DNA of 64,000 nucleotides, taken from positions 1 through 64,000 of the forward strand of contig CAZGUX010000177.1 of assembly GCA_964529305.1 (NCBI GenBank). Direction: 5' to 3'. How positions within the stretch are numbered: the stretch's first letter is position 1; every line of letters begins with the position of its first letter. Shown in pieces: positions 8,050 through 17,051 of this stretch. Made by a program: the position numbers and the translations under genes. This DNA is from CAZGUX01 sp964529305. Its GTDB lineage: Bacteria; Acidobacteriota; Terriglobia; Bryobacterales; Bryobacteraceae. Under the pieces are notes generated by a model that saw nothing but the letters and a program-made list of their open reading frames with translations, searched no databases and was not told the DNA's origin.

Positions 8050-9444
8050 CTAAGTGAGAATCTCCTTGACCACGACGCCCTCGACATCGGTGAGGCGGAA
8101 GTCGCGGCCGCTGTAATGATAGGTCAAACGAGTGTGATCGAAGCCGAGCAAGTGGAGCATGGTCGCATGCAGGTCGTGAACGTGGACCGGCTTTTCAATG
8201 GCCTTCCAGCCCCATTCGTCGGTCGCGCCGTGAGTGTAGCCGCCTTTGACGCCGCCGCCGGCGAGGAACATCGTGAACCCGTAGGGATTGTGATCGCGCC
8301 CATTCTGGAGGAACTGCCGCACACTGACCTCCGAGGTGGGCGTGCGGCCGAACTCGGAGCCGACCAGCACCAGCGTTTCTTCCAACAATCCGGCGGATTC
8401 CAGGTCGGAGAGTAGCGCGGCAATGGCCGGGTCGGCCATCGCCGCCAGTTTCTGGTGCATCATGATGTCGGCGTGATGGTCCCAGGGGTCGCTGGCCTCA
8501 AAGAAGACCTGCGTAGTGCGGACGCCGCGCTCGACCAGACGGCGCGCCAGCAGACAGCCGCGGCCGAAGTTGGAGTCGCCATAGCGCTCGAGCGTTTGCG
8601 GCTTCTCCTTACGGAGGTCGAAGGCGTCGGTCGCTTCGGCCTGCATGCGGTAAGCAATCTCCATCGACTGGATGCTGGCCTCGAGTTCGGCGTCGCCACT
8701 GCGCTCGAGAAAATGGTCGCGATTCATCTGCTGCAGCAGTTCCATCTGTTTGCGCTGAGCGTCACCGGAGGAGCGCGCGGAGTGAAGAAACGGAATCAGC
8801 TTTTCAGGATCGGTGGCGTGCTCGTCATTCTGAATGTGCGTTCCCTGGAAAACGCCGGGCAGAAACTGCGACGCCCACAACTGCGATCCGACCGCATTCG
8901 GCTTGCCGGGGCAGAGCACGACGTAGCCGGGAAGATTGCGGTTCTCGGTCCCCAGCCCGTAGGTGATCCACGAGCCGAACGACGGCGCACCAATCACGTT
9001 GCGGCCACAATTCATCATCACCAGCGCCGGCGGGTGATTGGGGATATCGGTGTGCATCGACCGGATGACGCACAGCTTGTCGGCATGCCCGGCGACGCGC
9101 GGGAACAACTCGCTAATGTCCATTCCGGACTGGCCATACTTCCTGAAGTTGAAGGGCGAGGCCATCAGGTTCCCGGTCTTGCGCTCCGTGCGGAGATTGC
9201 CGATGGGGCTCGGCTTGCCGTGATACTTTTCGAGCGCCGGCTTGGGATCGAACGAATCGACGTGCGAGAGCCCGCCGTTCAGGAACAGAAAAATGACGCG
9301 CTTGGCTTTGGGCGTGAAGTGCGGCTGCCGGGGCGCCAGGGCCGCGGCCGCGCCGGCTTCCCGGGCCAGCAGATGCGAGAGCCCGAAGAGGCCGAAGCCG
9401 TTCGCCACGTTGTTGAGAAAAGCCCGGCGGCGCATACGCATCAT
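8050..9444 (-). CDS. DUF1501 exported protein (locus 1)
   Basis: 464 residues. The N-terminus has a run of Arg followed by AFLNNVANGFG, a Tat-type leader, so the protein is predicted to be exported folded. The body is DUF1501, related to the alkaline phosphatase/sulfatase superfamily: blocks such as FLNGGLSHVDSFDPK, SMHTDIPNHP, WDHHADI and VGSEFGRTP are visible. The family is abundant in Planctomycetes and Acidobacteria, almost always beside a DUF1549/DUF1553 cytochrome, and has no proven reaction. Its ATG overlaps the stop of the upstream partner by four bases (ATGA), so the two are translated together. Confidence 0.88.
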   Translation of the reverse strand: MMRMRRRAFLNNVANGFGLFGLSHLLAREAGAAAALAPRQPHFTPKAKRVIFLFLNGGLSHVDSFDPKPALEKYHGKPSPIGNLRTERKTGNLMASPFNFRKYGQSGMDISELFPRVAGHADKLCVIRSMHTDIPNHPPALVMMNCGRNVIGAPSFGSWITYGLGTENRNLPGYVVLCPGKPNAVGSQLWASQFLPGVFQGTHIQNDEHATDPEKLIPFLHSARSSGDAQRKQMELLQQMNRDHFLERSGDAELEASIQSMEIAYRMQAEATDAFDLRKEKPQTLERYGDSNFGRGCLLARRLVERGVRTTQVFFEASDPWDHHADIMMHQKLAAMADPAIAALLSDLESAGLLEETLVLVGSEFGRTPTSEVSVRQFLQNGRDHNPYGFTMFLAGGGVKGGYTHGATDEWGWKAIEKPVHVHDLHATMLHLLGFDHTRLTYHYSGRDFRLTDVEGVVVKEILT

Positions 9445-12074
9445 TCACTATAGAGGAACTCGTTCGAAGCCAGCAAAACCTGGGCCAGCCGAGGCCACGC
9501 CTCGGCACTCCCGGCTACGAACCGGGAGGCGTTCCCCAATTCAGCCGGCTTGGGGTCGCGCTGGAAGGCGAGTTGGTACATCCGCGCGATGCGCGCGGGC
9601 TCCTCGGACGTTTCGCGGCGCACGCGCGCGGCCAGGGCCTGGGCCTGCCGCACGACCAGGTCGCTATTGAGCAGGAACAGTCGCTGCGTAGGCACGGTGG
9701 TGGGGACGCGTTGTTCACTCGTCAGGTTGGGATTGGGGAAATCAAACACGGCCAGCATCGGATCGAGGCGCTGTCGGCTGACAAAGCCGTAGACGGTGCG
9801 CCGAAGATTGACGGGGCTTTCGAGCTTTTCGGGCTCGCCCGGCGGACGGGTTCGGTCGAGATTGCCGGCGGCGGCAAGCATCGCGTCGCGTAAAGCTTCC
9901 GCATCCAGGCGGCGGCGGTGGAAGCGCCAGTGCAGTCGATTGTCGGGATCGGCGGAGGCATTGGCCGTGACGCTCCGGGCGCTCAATGCGTAAGTGGACG
10001 AAAGCAAAATCTCACGGTGTAGCTTCTTGAGCGACCAGCCTTGGTCCATGAAGCGCCCGGCCAGATAGTCGAGCAACTCGGGGTTCGAGGGCCGTTCGCC
10101 GGTCTGGCCGAAGTTGCTCAGCGTCCGGACCAGGCCCTTGCCGAAATGCCACTCCCAGACCCGATTCACAAACACGCGGGCGGTCAGCGGATTGGCGGCG
10201 CTGGCGATTCCTTCCGCCAGTTCCAACCTCCCTGCGCCTTGCTGGAAGCGCGGGGGCGCTCCGCTGGAGAGGATCCGCAAGAAGCGGCGAGGCGCTTCTT
10301 CGCCCAGGTTTTGGGGATTGCCGCGGAGGTGGACGTGGAGATTCACCGGCGCGGCAACATCCTCAATGACGCTCAGGTAGGGATACCGCGGCGGTACGTG
10401 CTTCTTCAAGTCCGCGATCCGCGCCCGCACCGCCGTGGCCTGCTCCAAGGCACTGGCGGGCAGGAATCGCGAGAGCTTGTCCTCGCGGTAATACAGCACT
10501 CCATCGGCCCGCACTTCCGGGCTCGACAGGGGCAGGCTGGGATTGCCCTTGGCGCAAAGTTCCTGCCACAGCATGTAGCGGTCCCGCGACATTGAGCGGC
10601 CTTCCACTTCGCCTAACGTCCGTTGCACCTCGACGCCGGCGGTGAGTTGCCGATTGTACTCGTCGACGGCTTTCTTTTCGCGAATGACGTCGCGGACCAG
10701 CGTTTCGACGCGGGCCGCCTCGGCGCGAAGGGTTGCTTCGCCTGCGTTGGTGGCGATCAGCGAGTCCCACTTCTTCAGGAAAGGATGCGACTTGACGGGC
10801 GTTGCAAGGTAGCGCCGCCAACGCTCGAGGGTCTCCGCGTCCAGTTCTCCGCTGCCTCGGAAGCCGGCGGCGGCCATCAGGTAGCGGGCCGTGCCGGCCG
10901 CCAACGAATCAATGACCCGGTTGCGCTCGCGGTCGAGCAGGTCGCGAAGCGCCTTCTCCTCGCGGTCCACGGCGCCCTTTCGACGCGCATATTCGTCGAC
11001 CACTTCCTTCGGCGCCAGCGGTTGCTCGCGGGAGCGTGTGCTGCGGAAGACGCCCATCAACGAGTAGAAGTCCTGGGTCGGGATGGGATCGTACTTGTGG
11101 TCGTGACACTGCGCGCACTGCAGGGTGAGGCCGAGGAACCCACGGCCCAGCACGTCGACGCGGTCGTCGTCGGCGAACTCGCTCGAAGCGTCGACGAAGG
11201 GCGTCAGGGCGGGGAGGAATTTCCCGCTGTCCGGCAGGAGGTCGGCGGCCAGGTGGGCTTTGACAAACACGTCGTACGGCATGTCGTCGTTCAAGGCCTG
11301 GATGACCCAGTCGCGATAGCGGTCGAAGGCCGGCGCCTTGCCGTACATCACGTCGTTCGAATACCGCACGACATCCAGCCAATAGCGGCCCCAGCGTTCG
11401 CCGTAAGCGCTGGAAGAGAGCAGACGATCCACAGCAGCTTCAGCCGATCCGCCGTCGACGAAGGACTTCACCTCTTCCGGCGTGGGCGGCAGGCCGGTGA
11501 CATCGAAGGTCACGCGGCGGATCCAGGTCCGGCGATCGGCCGGTTCGACCGGCGTAAGACCCTTGGCCTCGAGCCTGGCCAGCACAAACGCGTCGATGCC
11601 GGTCTTGACCCAGGCTGCGTTCTTGACCGCGGGCCGCGCCGGCCGCCGGACCGGTTGGAACGACCAGAAAGCCCGCTGCTCGGGCGTGATGACATACTCG
11701 CCGTTTTTGGTTAGCGCTTTGACGGCCGGGTCGTCCGGCCAGGGGGCTCCCGCCTTCACCCACAGCGCCAGGTCGTCGATCTCCTGATCGCTGAGCTTTC
11801 CTTGCGGGGGCATCCTGACGTCGCCGGTCTTCTTGACGGCGCGGATGAGGAGGCTCTCCACGGGATTGCCGGGGAGAATCGCACCGCCGCGCTTACCACC
11901 TTTCAGCAGGGCTTCGCGCGACGTGAGTTCGAGGCCGCCGAGTTTGGAACGTGAATGGCAGGCGAAGCAGTTCTTCGCCAGGACGGGACGGATCCGTCTC
12001 TCGAAGAAGTCGTCGCCGTCGGACGCGGCTGCGGACACGGCGATCAGGACGGGTAGAAAGGTGACCCACCGCAT
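9441..12074 (-). CDS. Cytochrome-DUF1549-DUF1553 exported protein (locus 1)
   Basis: 877 residues from the ATG at 12074, which gives a clean signal peptide (RWVTFLPVLIAVSAA). Domains in order: PSCyt1 cytochrome-like domain with a CxxCH heme motif at Cys36-Cys39-His40 (NCFACH), DUF1549 from about 120 with a second CAQCHDHKYDPIP motif, then DUF1553 (NPLTARVFVNRVWEWHFGKG and the late PTQRLFLLNS). An in-frame ATG at 12125 would add 17 residues that break the signal peptide. It is the partner of the DUF1501 protein; redox coupling between the two is inferred from co-occurrence only. Confidence 0.88.
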   Translation of the reverse strand: MRWVTFLPVLIAVSAAASDGDDFFERRIRPVLAKNCFACHSRSKLGGLELTSREALLKGGKRGGAILPGNPVESLLIRAVKKTGDVRMPPQGKLSDQEIDDLALWVKAGAPWPDDPAVKALTKNGEYVITPEQRAFWSFQPVRRPARPAVKNAAWVKTGIDAFVLARLEAKGLTPVEPADRRTWIRRVTFDVTGLPPTPEEVKSFVDGGSAEAAVDRLLSSSAYGERWGRYWLDVVRYSNDVMYGKAPAFDRYRDWVIQALNDDMPYDVFVKAHLAADLLPDSGKFLPALTPFVDASSEFADDDRVDVLGRGFLGLTLQCAQCHDHKYDPIPTQDFYSLMGVFRSTRSREQPLAPKEVVDEYARRKGAVDREEKALRDLLDRERNRVIDSLAAGTARYLMAAAGFRGSGELDAETLERWRRYLATPVKSHPFLKKWDSLIATNAGEATLRAEAARVETLVRDVIREKKAVDEYNRQLTAGVEVQRTLGEVEGRSMSRDRYMLWQELCAKGNPSLPLSSPEVRADGVLYYREDKLSRFLPASALEQATAVRARIADLKKHVPPRYPYLSVIEDVAAPVNLHVHLRGNPQNLGEEAPRRFLRILSSGAPPRFQQGAGRLELAEGIASAANPLTARVFVNRVWEWHFGKGLVRTLSNFGQTGERPSNPELLDYLAGRFMDQGWSLKKLHREILLSSTYALSARSVTANASADPDNRLHWRFHRRRLDAEALRDAMLAAAGNLDRTRPPGEPEKLESPVNLRRTVYGFVSRQRLDPMLAVFDFPNPNLTSEQRVPTTVPTQRLFLLNSDLVVRQAQALAARVRRETSEEPARIARMYQLAFQRDPKPAELGNASRFVAGSAEAWPRLAQVLLASNEFLYSE

Positions 12075-12166
12075 GGAAAAGACGCTTGGCTTTCGCAGTA
12101 TACCGGCAGCGGAACCACCGGGCAAACCGGTTTGGTAAGGAAACCGCAGCCGGCGATGGCTCCGAA

Positions 12167-12186
12167 CCGCGGGTGTAAACCCGCGG
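12167..12186 (+). repeat. Intergenic palindrome
   Basis: CCGCGGGT-GTAA-ACCCGCGG is a perfect eight-base-pair stem in the 137-base gap between two minus-strand genes, 19 bases past the acyltransferase-like stop codon. No T tract follows on the minus strand, so it may be a REP-like repeat or a weak transcript end. Confidence 0.5.
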
Positions 12187-12211
12187 GTGCCGCCGTGGCT
12201 GGCAAGTGCGT

Positions 12212-13234
12212 TTACACGCGATAGACGGTCCAGTCGCCGCTGCAGCCGAAGCCGCGGCGCACGTGCAGAAGACCCTTGGCCGGCTCGGCGATGTAGCCGG
12301 AGATGGAGTCCATGCGGGTTTCGCCGTGGCGGCAGATGCCGCCTTTTCCTCCCTCGTGGTCGGAGAGGATCTCCTTCATCACGTCAACCGTGATGGCGCC
12401 CCAGTGTTTTCGAACCAGGTGGCGTACGCGTTCCAGCCTGGGCTTGGAATCCGGAAGGAAGCCGTCTTCGAAGGGCCGGAAGCGGTCGGTGAGGTAGTGG
12501 TTGGTGTGCAGGCGGCATTGCGGGTGGTCGTCCTCGAAGACGATGGCTTCTTCCGGCCGGCACTCGACATCGGCGATGGCTCCTTTGGCATCTGCCAGAA
12601 CGACATTCAATGCGGAGCAGGCACGATGGCGGCGCAACACCTCGACGCCGTCGGCGACGCTGCGCTGCTCGAGCAGAACCCGGCGGATGGGATAGTAGGG
12701 CACGGCGCGCTGCCATTTGAAGTTGTACAAGGCGTTGACGAAGTTCGCCACGCCATGCTCGTTCATGCCCGCGTAGCCGAGCTGGCCGGCAAAGGTGAAC
12801 ATGGTGGCGCGCGGGCGGCCGTCGTTCGGTTGAACCTTCAGAATGATGGAAACGTCGGTATACTCGGGCTCCAGATCCTGATTCTGACCGGCGAGGGGCA
12901 AACCGTCTTTGGTCGCCTCGCCCGTGAGCGCAAACACCGTACAGCCTCCTTCTCCTGTGTGGGACGCCTCCGCCCGGCACTGGCACAGCACCGCGTCTTC
13001 CACCGGAATGCGGGCACCCTCGGCCAAGCCCAAAACCTCATCGACGTACGCCGGGCTGAGTTGGCGGATGTGCGGCAGCAGACGCATGGCATTGGCGCGC
13101 AACTCCGGGCGGGGCTTGCCGGTGAGCTTATCGATCCACTCCAGATACTTGCGGATCAGGCCTTCGGCCTGCCGGCCGTGTTCAAACCCCATGTCAAACG
13201 GTTTGCCGCCGACTTCGATCACTGGGAATTTCAT
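12212..13234 (-). CDS. Peptidase C45 / acyl-CoA:6-APA acyltransferase-like Ntn hydrolase
   Basis: 340 residues from the ATG at 13234 (MKFPVIEVGG); an earlier in-frame ATG would only add low-complexity sequence. The C45 family are self-processing Ntn hydrolases in which a Cys becomes the new N-terminal nucleophile. Here Cys98 in GGCTVFAL is in the expected position, followed by GQNQDLEP, the oxyanion region. There is no signal peptide, so it would be cytoplasmic. Members hydrolyse or transfer amide-linked acyl groups (isopenicillin N, ceramide, dipeptide-like substrates). Substrate unknown. Confidence 0.8.
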   Translation of the reverse strand: MKFPVIEVGGKPFDMGFEHGRQAEGLIRKYLEWIDKLTGKPRPELRANAMRLLPHIRQLSPAYVDEVLGLAEGARIPVEDAVLCQCRAEASHTGEGGCTVFALTGEATKDGLPLAGQNQDLEPEYTDVSIILKVQPNDGRPRATMFTFAGQLGYAGMNEHGVANFVNALYNFKWQRAVPYYPIRRVLLEQRSVADGVEVLRRHRACSALNVVLADAKGAIADVECRPEEAIVFEDDHPQCRLHTNHYLTDRFRPFEDGFLPDSKPRLERVRHLVRKHWGAITVDVMKEILSDHEGGKGGICRHGETRMDSISGYIAEPAKGLLHVRRGFGCSGDWTVYRV

Positions 13235-13328
13235 CTCTGACACCGTAGCCGCCGGGTGCGGTGGGATGCAAGCGGGGACGCACACTTTTCTCAGCTGGAG
13301 GGTGGTCGAACGGCTTCCCGCCGGACGG

Positions 13329-14414
13329 TCACCGCCCGGAATTCAGGGAGGCCACCAGCATCAATGCCAGCAACAACCCGATCACCAGCAACGCGATCTT
13401 CCAAACGCTGTACGGGCGTTCGCCCTGGACCTCACCCGTGGTCGCGTTCACGGTCACCTGAAACACTTTGTCGCGATAGCGGAAGGCGCCAATCCACACG
13501 GGTAGCAGGAGGTGCTTGAACGTCACGCCCGCATAGCTCGTCGAAACCCGCTCGATCCGCTGCTCGTCGCCTCCGATGTCCTGGCGGATCGACTGGGCGA
13601 TCGCCGGGGCCATCAACTCCTTGGCTTGGGTCAGGCCCCGCGGCAGGTCCACCTGGTAACGCTGTGCTTTGAATCCGGCCAGGTACGCCGGTTCGTACGG
13701 CTTCACCTCCGCCAGCGGCCAGGGTTCGAGGCTCAACAGACGTTCGGCGGGCACGGCCACGGTGCCTGGCACCAGCACGTCGTCGAACGAATTGTCGACG
13801 TGACCCGACGCCGGCGACCAGCGCGTGTGCCTGACCTGCCGGACGCGTTGGACGGGACGGCCGTTCTCGTATGCCGTGTAGCGTTCGTCCACGTAGTAGT
13901 AATCGCCGCGCGCGCCGGAGTAGCCGGTTTCCGTCTCCGCGTCGAACGTCCAGAAGGGCAGATAGACGCCGTCGACTCCCTCCGGGCGCGCCAATCGTTG
14001 CAGGTCGTTCGGAGCGAACCATCGCGAGGCCAGCCAGTCCCGAACGGCGGACGAGGCGCGCGCCTGGGGCAGCGCGAACGGCAGGACCCCCTGCGGGCTG
14101 ATCAGAGGGTCGGCGGCCCTGGGCTGAGCCACGATCTTCGCCGCGCAGAAGGAACAAATACCGGCCACCTGCGGCGGCTCGAACTGCACCGTGGCGCCGC
14201 AACCGGCGCAACTCACCTCCAGGGCCTTGTCGGAAATTCGAGCCACGCGCGCCGACGCCTGCAGCGCTTCCTCGATCGGCCTCTCGTCGACCGCGGCCGC
14301 GTCGGGCGGGGCCGGCACCGCCTGGGTGCTTCCACAGTAGGGACACTTTAGCGATCCGGTCTCGGGATCGAACGCCATGCTGGCGGAACAACCGGGGCAG
14401 AGTTGGGAGTTCAC
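13329..14414 (-). CDS. Double zinc-ribbon protein with C-terminal membrane helix
   Basis: 361 residues. Two zinc ribbons are visible: Cys6, Cys9, Cys24, Cys27 and Cys69, Cys72, Cys87, Cys90. A long beta-rich middle region contains aromatic blocks such as YLPFWTFDAETETGYSG. One C-terminal hydrophobic helix (about 338-356, ALLVIGLLLALMLVASL) would anchor it with the ribbons in the cytoplasm. Similar proteins are often labelled as PriA-like or TFIIB-type zinc ribbons, but no helicase motif is present. Function unknown. Confidence 0.7.
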   Translation of the reverse strand: MNSQLCPGCSASMAFDPETGSLKCPYCGSTQAVPAPPDAAAVDERPIEEALQASARVARISDKALEVSCAGCGATVQFEPPQVAGICSFCAAKIVAQPRAADPLISPQGVLPFALPQARASSAVRDWLASRWFAPNDLQRLARPEGVDGVYLPFWTFDAETETGYSGARGDYYYVDERYTAYENGRPVQRVRQVRHTRWSPASGHVDNSFDDVLVPGTVAVPAERLLSLEPWPLAEVKPYEPAYLAGFKAQRYQVDLPRGLTQAKELMAPAIAQSIRQDIGGDEQRIERVSTSYAGVTFKHLLLPVWIGAFRYRDKVFQVTVNATTGEVQGERPYSVWKIALLVIGLLLALMLVASLNSGR

Positions 14415-14523
14415 GGCGATTGGATAGTGAAGACCCTCACTCTAGCAGAGCGGCGTGTGTCCGGCCTATTGGACCTGTTTGCCGGATCCTGCCGGCGGTG
14501 GATAGACTCTTGGGTACGCACTC

Positions 14524-15465
14524 ATGAAACGATTCGAACGAAGCAAGCAACTGTATCAAGGTGTGTTCATCGCGGCCGTGCTGCCGATGAAACAGGACGA
14601 GTCGCTGGACCTGCCGCGGGTCAAGCCGTGTGTCGACTTCCTGGTCAACGCGGGGATGGGACCGGGCAACGCCATCTACGTATCTCTCGGCGCCGGTGGA
14701 GAAGCCATGATGCTGAGCGCGGACGAGCGGAAGGCCGCCGCCGAAGCGGCGGTGGAGGCTTCCGCGGGCCGCATCCCGGTGTTTGTCGGCGTCTCGCACG
14801 ACCGTACGGCCACGATGGTCGACCTCGCCAAACACGCTGACCGCATCGGCGCCGACGGACTGCAGATCGAGCCCCCTTGGTATTTCGCCGGCACCGCCGA
14901 CGACATCTTCGAATACTACCGGGCGGTGAGCGATGCCGTTGAAATCGGCATCACGGTCTACCCGACGCCCTGGACTTCGCTGTTCGACATGAACGAGGCG
15001 TTTCTGGAGCGCCTCGCGGCACTCGAGAACGTCATCGGGTTGAAGTGGTACTCGCACAATTCGGCAGGCGCGATCAGCGCGATCCGGAACTACCGCGATC
15101 GCTTCAACATTGTGAGCAACCTGCCGGGCCCTCTGTGTGCCTCCTACTTTCTGCATGGCGTGCACGGCTATGTATCCCAAGGCGCCAACTTCATGCCCCG
15201 CGCCCACCTGAGCGTCCTCAACCATCTGCGGGCCAAGCGGTACGAGGAGGCGACCGAACTCTACATGAAGTCGGAGTGGGTGTATTACGACGCGATGCGC
15301 GAGTGCATGGCTCACGGTCTCAACGGCGAGGGCAACTTCATCAAAGCCTGCATGGAGTTGATCGGCATTCCCTGCGGGCCCGCTCGTCTCCCGCTGCGGC
15401 GGCCGCCCGCGTCCTTCTCCGATCGCGTTCGCACGATGCTCGCCTCCATCGGAGAACTTCCGTGA
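14524..15465 (+). CDS. Dihydrodipicolinate synthase/N-acetylneuraminate lyase family aldolase
   Basis: 313-residue TIM-barrel class I aldolase. The Schiff-base lysine is Lys174 (GLKWYS) and the catalytic tyrosine is Tyr146 in TVYPTPW. The sequence around them differs from housekeeping DapA (GIKEAT). With a neighbourhood of exported propeller proteins, a catabolic lyase acting on a keto-acid sugar is more likely than lysine synthesis. It is the first gene of a three-gene run: its stop overlaps the next start (GTGA). Substrate not determinable. Confidence 0.82.
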   Translation: MKRFERSKQLYQGVFIAAVLPMKQDESLDLPRVKPCVDFLVNAGMGPGNAIYVSLGAGGEAMMLSADERKAAAEAAVEASAGRIPVFVGVSHDRTATMVDLAKHADRIGADGLQIEPPWYFAGTADDIFEYYRAVSDAVEIGITVYPTPWTSLFDMNEAFLERLAALENVIGLKWYSHNSAGAISAIRNYRDRFNIVSNLPGPLCASYFLHGVHGYVSQGANFMPRAHLSVLNHLRAKRYEEATELYMKSEWVYYDAMRECMAHGLNGEGNFIKACMELIGIPCGPARLPLRRPPASFSDRVRTMLASIGELP

Positions 15466-17045
15466 GGGTTCTGCTCGGTCTTTGCGCCGCGTCGTTGATG
15501 GCGCAGACCCTCGACATCGGAAAGGAGACCCAGCTTTTTCTGGATGACTACGCGGTGGATCGGGTGAGCGGGTTGACTCGCTCACTCCATTCCCCGGTGA
15601 AGAAGGGCCTGATTCAGGACGAGAAGGGTGGCGAATTCGGAATCGGCGGCGTGTATGTCGGGAATCTGGTGACAAGGGACAAGCGCGGCCGCTTCCACAT
15701 GATGTACCGCTTCCCGTGGGACGATCCCGGCGTGCGCGACCTGCATCCGAGCATCGGCGAAGACAAAGCCCACTGGTTCCGCGAGTCAGCGGCTTACGCC
15801 TGGAGCGACGACGGCATTCGCTGGGTCAAACCCAAGCTGGGACTGATCGACGGACCTTCCTCCCTGCGCAAGGAAGGACCGTACCTGGTGGCGGCCAGCA
15901 TGTCGAAAGACAACAATCTCGGTTCCGGCATCGATTTCGCTATGGACCTGCACGAGCACGGTGGCTTGCGCGATCCCAAACGCCGCTATCTTCTGCGGTA
16001 TTCGCGAAAGGACGACACGCACCCGTTCGCCAAACTCCTGGAGTCGCAGATGTACTATGCGGCGGAATGGCCGGACGTGGTCCACGACCCCAACTGGCGG
16101 CAAAAGCTGGAGCCGATCCCGGGCGCGAGAATGTCGCCCCGCGGCTTTTCGAGGATCGCCGGCTACGACGAGCAGGCCCGGGTCTGGTGGTCGTCGGCGC
16201 AGGATTTCCTGGGCAACTGGACCAAGCGTCCCGAGCACAGCCGCGAGATCGCCCGCTGGGAGTCGCCCGACCTGGTCACCTGGTCGAAGGAAAAGTTAGT
16301 CCTGCCGCTGCAGCCGGACGAGTCCAAGGATCCGCGCGACTACATCGAATACATGGATCTGGAGCCCTACCGGGTCGGCGGGCCGAAGACCGGCGCATGG
16401 CTGGGCCAACTCATCATCTTCCACTCGGATCGCACGAGCGAGGCGTACCGGATGCCGCGCAAGTACATTGTCTGGCGGAAGGGTCTCACCGCGCTGCGGC
16501 TGGTGATCAGCCGCGATGCCGGCAATTCCTGGCAGCGGGTCGGCGGCATGAAGGAGTGGCTCTCGCCGCACAAGGACGAGCACGGCTACGACCGCCTGGT
16601 GTTCGGGCAGTATCCGATTCGCGTGGGCGACGAGCTTTGGCTTTACTACACCGCGTGGGACGGCGATCACCTGGTCTACAACTTTGACGGCAGCACGTAC
16701 TACAAAGACGGCTTTCTGCGCAAAACCCGCATCGCTCGTGCCACGCTGCGGTGGAACGGCTACATGAGCCTGGACGGATCGGGCGAAGTGGTGTCGAAGC
16801 CGCTGGTCTTTGAGGGCGATTCGCTCTCGGTCAACGCCCGAGGCGAAGTCCGGGCGGAACTGCAGGACGCCGGCGGCAAGCCGATCCCCGGTTTCACGGC
16901 CAAGGACTGTGTTCCGGCGAAAGGCGACGGCGTCGCGCTGCCCATCCGGTGGAAGAAAGCAAACCTGTCGCAATGGGCCGGCAAGCCGGTACGGTTGCGG
17001 CTGGTGACCAAGAACGCATCTCTCTACTCGTTCCAATTCCAATAG
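15462..17045 (+). CDS. Exported five-bladed beta-propeller protein, GH32/43-like
   Basis: 527 residues starting at the GTG that overlaps the aldolase stop. A short signal peptide (VLLGLCAASLMAQ) is followed by a propeller domain with repeated sugar-enzyme style motifs (RGRFHMMYRFPW, YAWSDDGIRWVKP, LLRYSRKDD). The C-terminal beta-sandwich starts about residue 445. It resembles GH43/GH32-type families but no full catalytic triad can be assigned by eye. It is paralogous in layout to the next gene, six bases downstream. Probably periplasmic or secreted glycan binding or hydrolysis. Confidence 0.65.
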   Translation: MRVLLGLCAASLMAQTLDIGKETQLFLDDYAVDRVSGLTRSLHSPVKKGLIQDEKGGEFGIGGVYVGNLVTRDKRGRFHMMYRFPWDDPGVRDLHPSIGEDKAHWFRESAAYAWSDDGIRWVKPKLGLIDGPSSLRKEGPYLVAASMSKDNNLGSGIDFAMDLHEHGGLRDPKRRYLLRYSRKDDTHPFAKLLESQMYYAAEWPDVVHDPNWRQKLEPIPGARMSPRGFSRIAGYDEQARVWWSSAQDFLGNWTKRPEHSREIARWESPDLVTWSKEKLVLPLQPDESKDPRDYIEYMDLEPYRVGGPKTGAWLGQLIIFHSDRTSEAYRMPRKYIVWRKGLTALRLVISRDAGNSWQRVGGMKEWLSPHKDEHGYDRLVFGQYPIRVGDELWLYYTAWDGDHLVYNFDGSTYYKDGFLRKTRIARATLRWNGYMSLDGSGEVVSKPLVFEGDSLSVNARGEVRAELQDAGGKPIPGFTAKDCVPAKGDGVALPIRWKKANLSQWAGKPVRLRLVTKNASLYSFQFQ

Positions 17046-17051
17046 GACCCT

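Noticed and set aside
15045..15461. An extended reading frame giving about 139 extra residues before the propeller protein
   Set aside because: It overlaps the aldolase gene in another frame; the GTG at 15462 gives a signal peptide and the usual GTGA overlap.
14524..15465. Housekeeping dapA
   Set aside because: The active-site context differs from DapA (GLKWYS, not GIKEAT) and the neighbours are exported propeller proteins.
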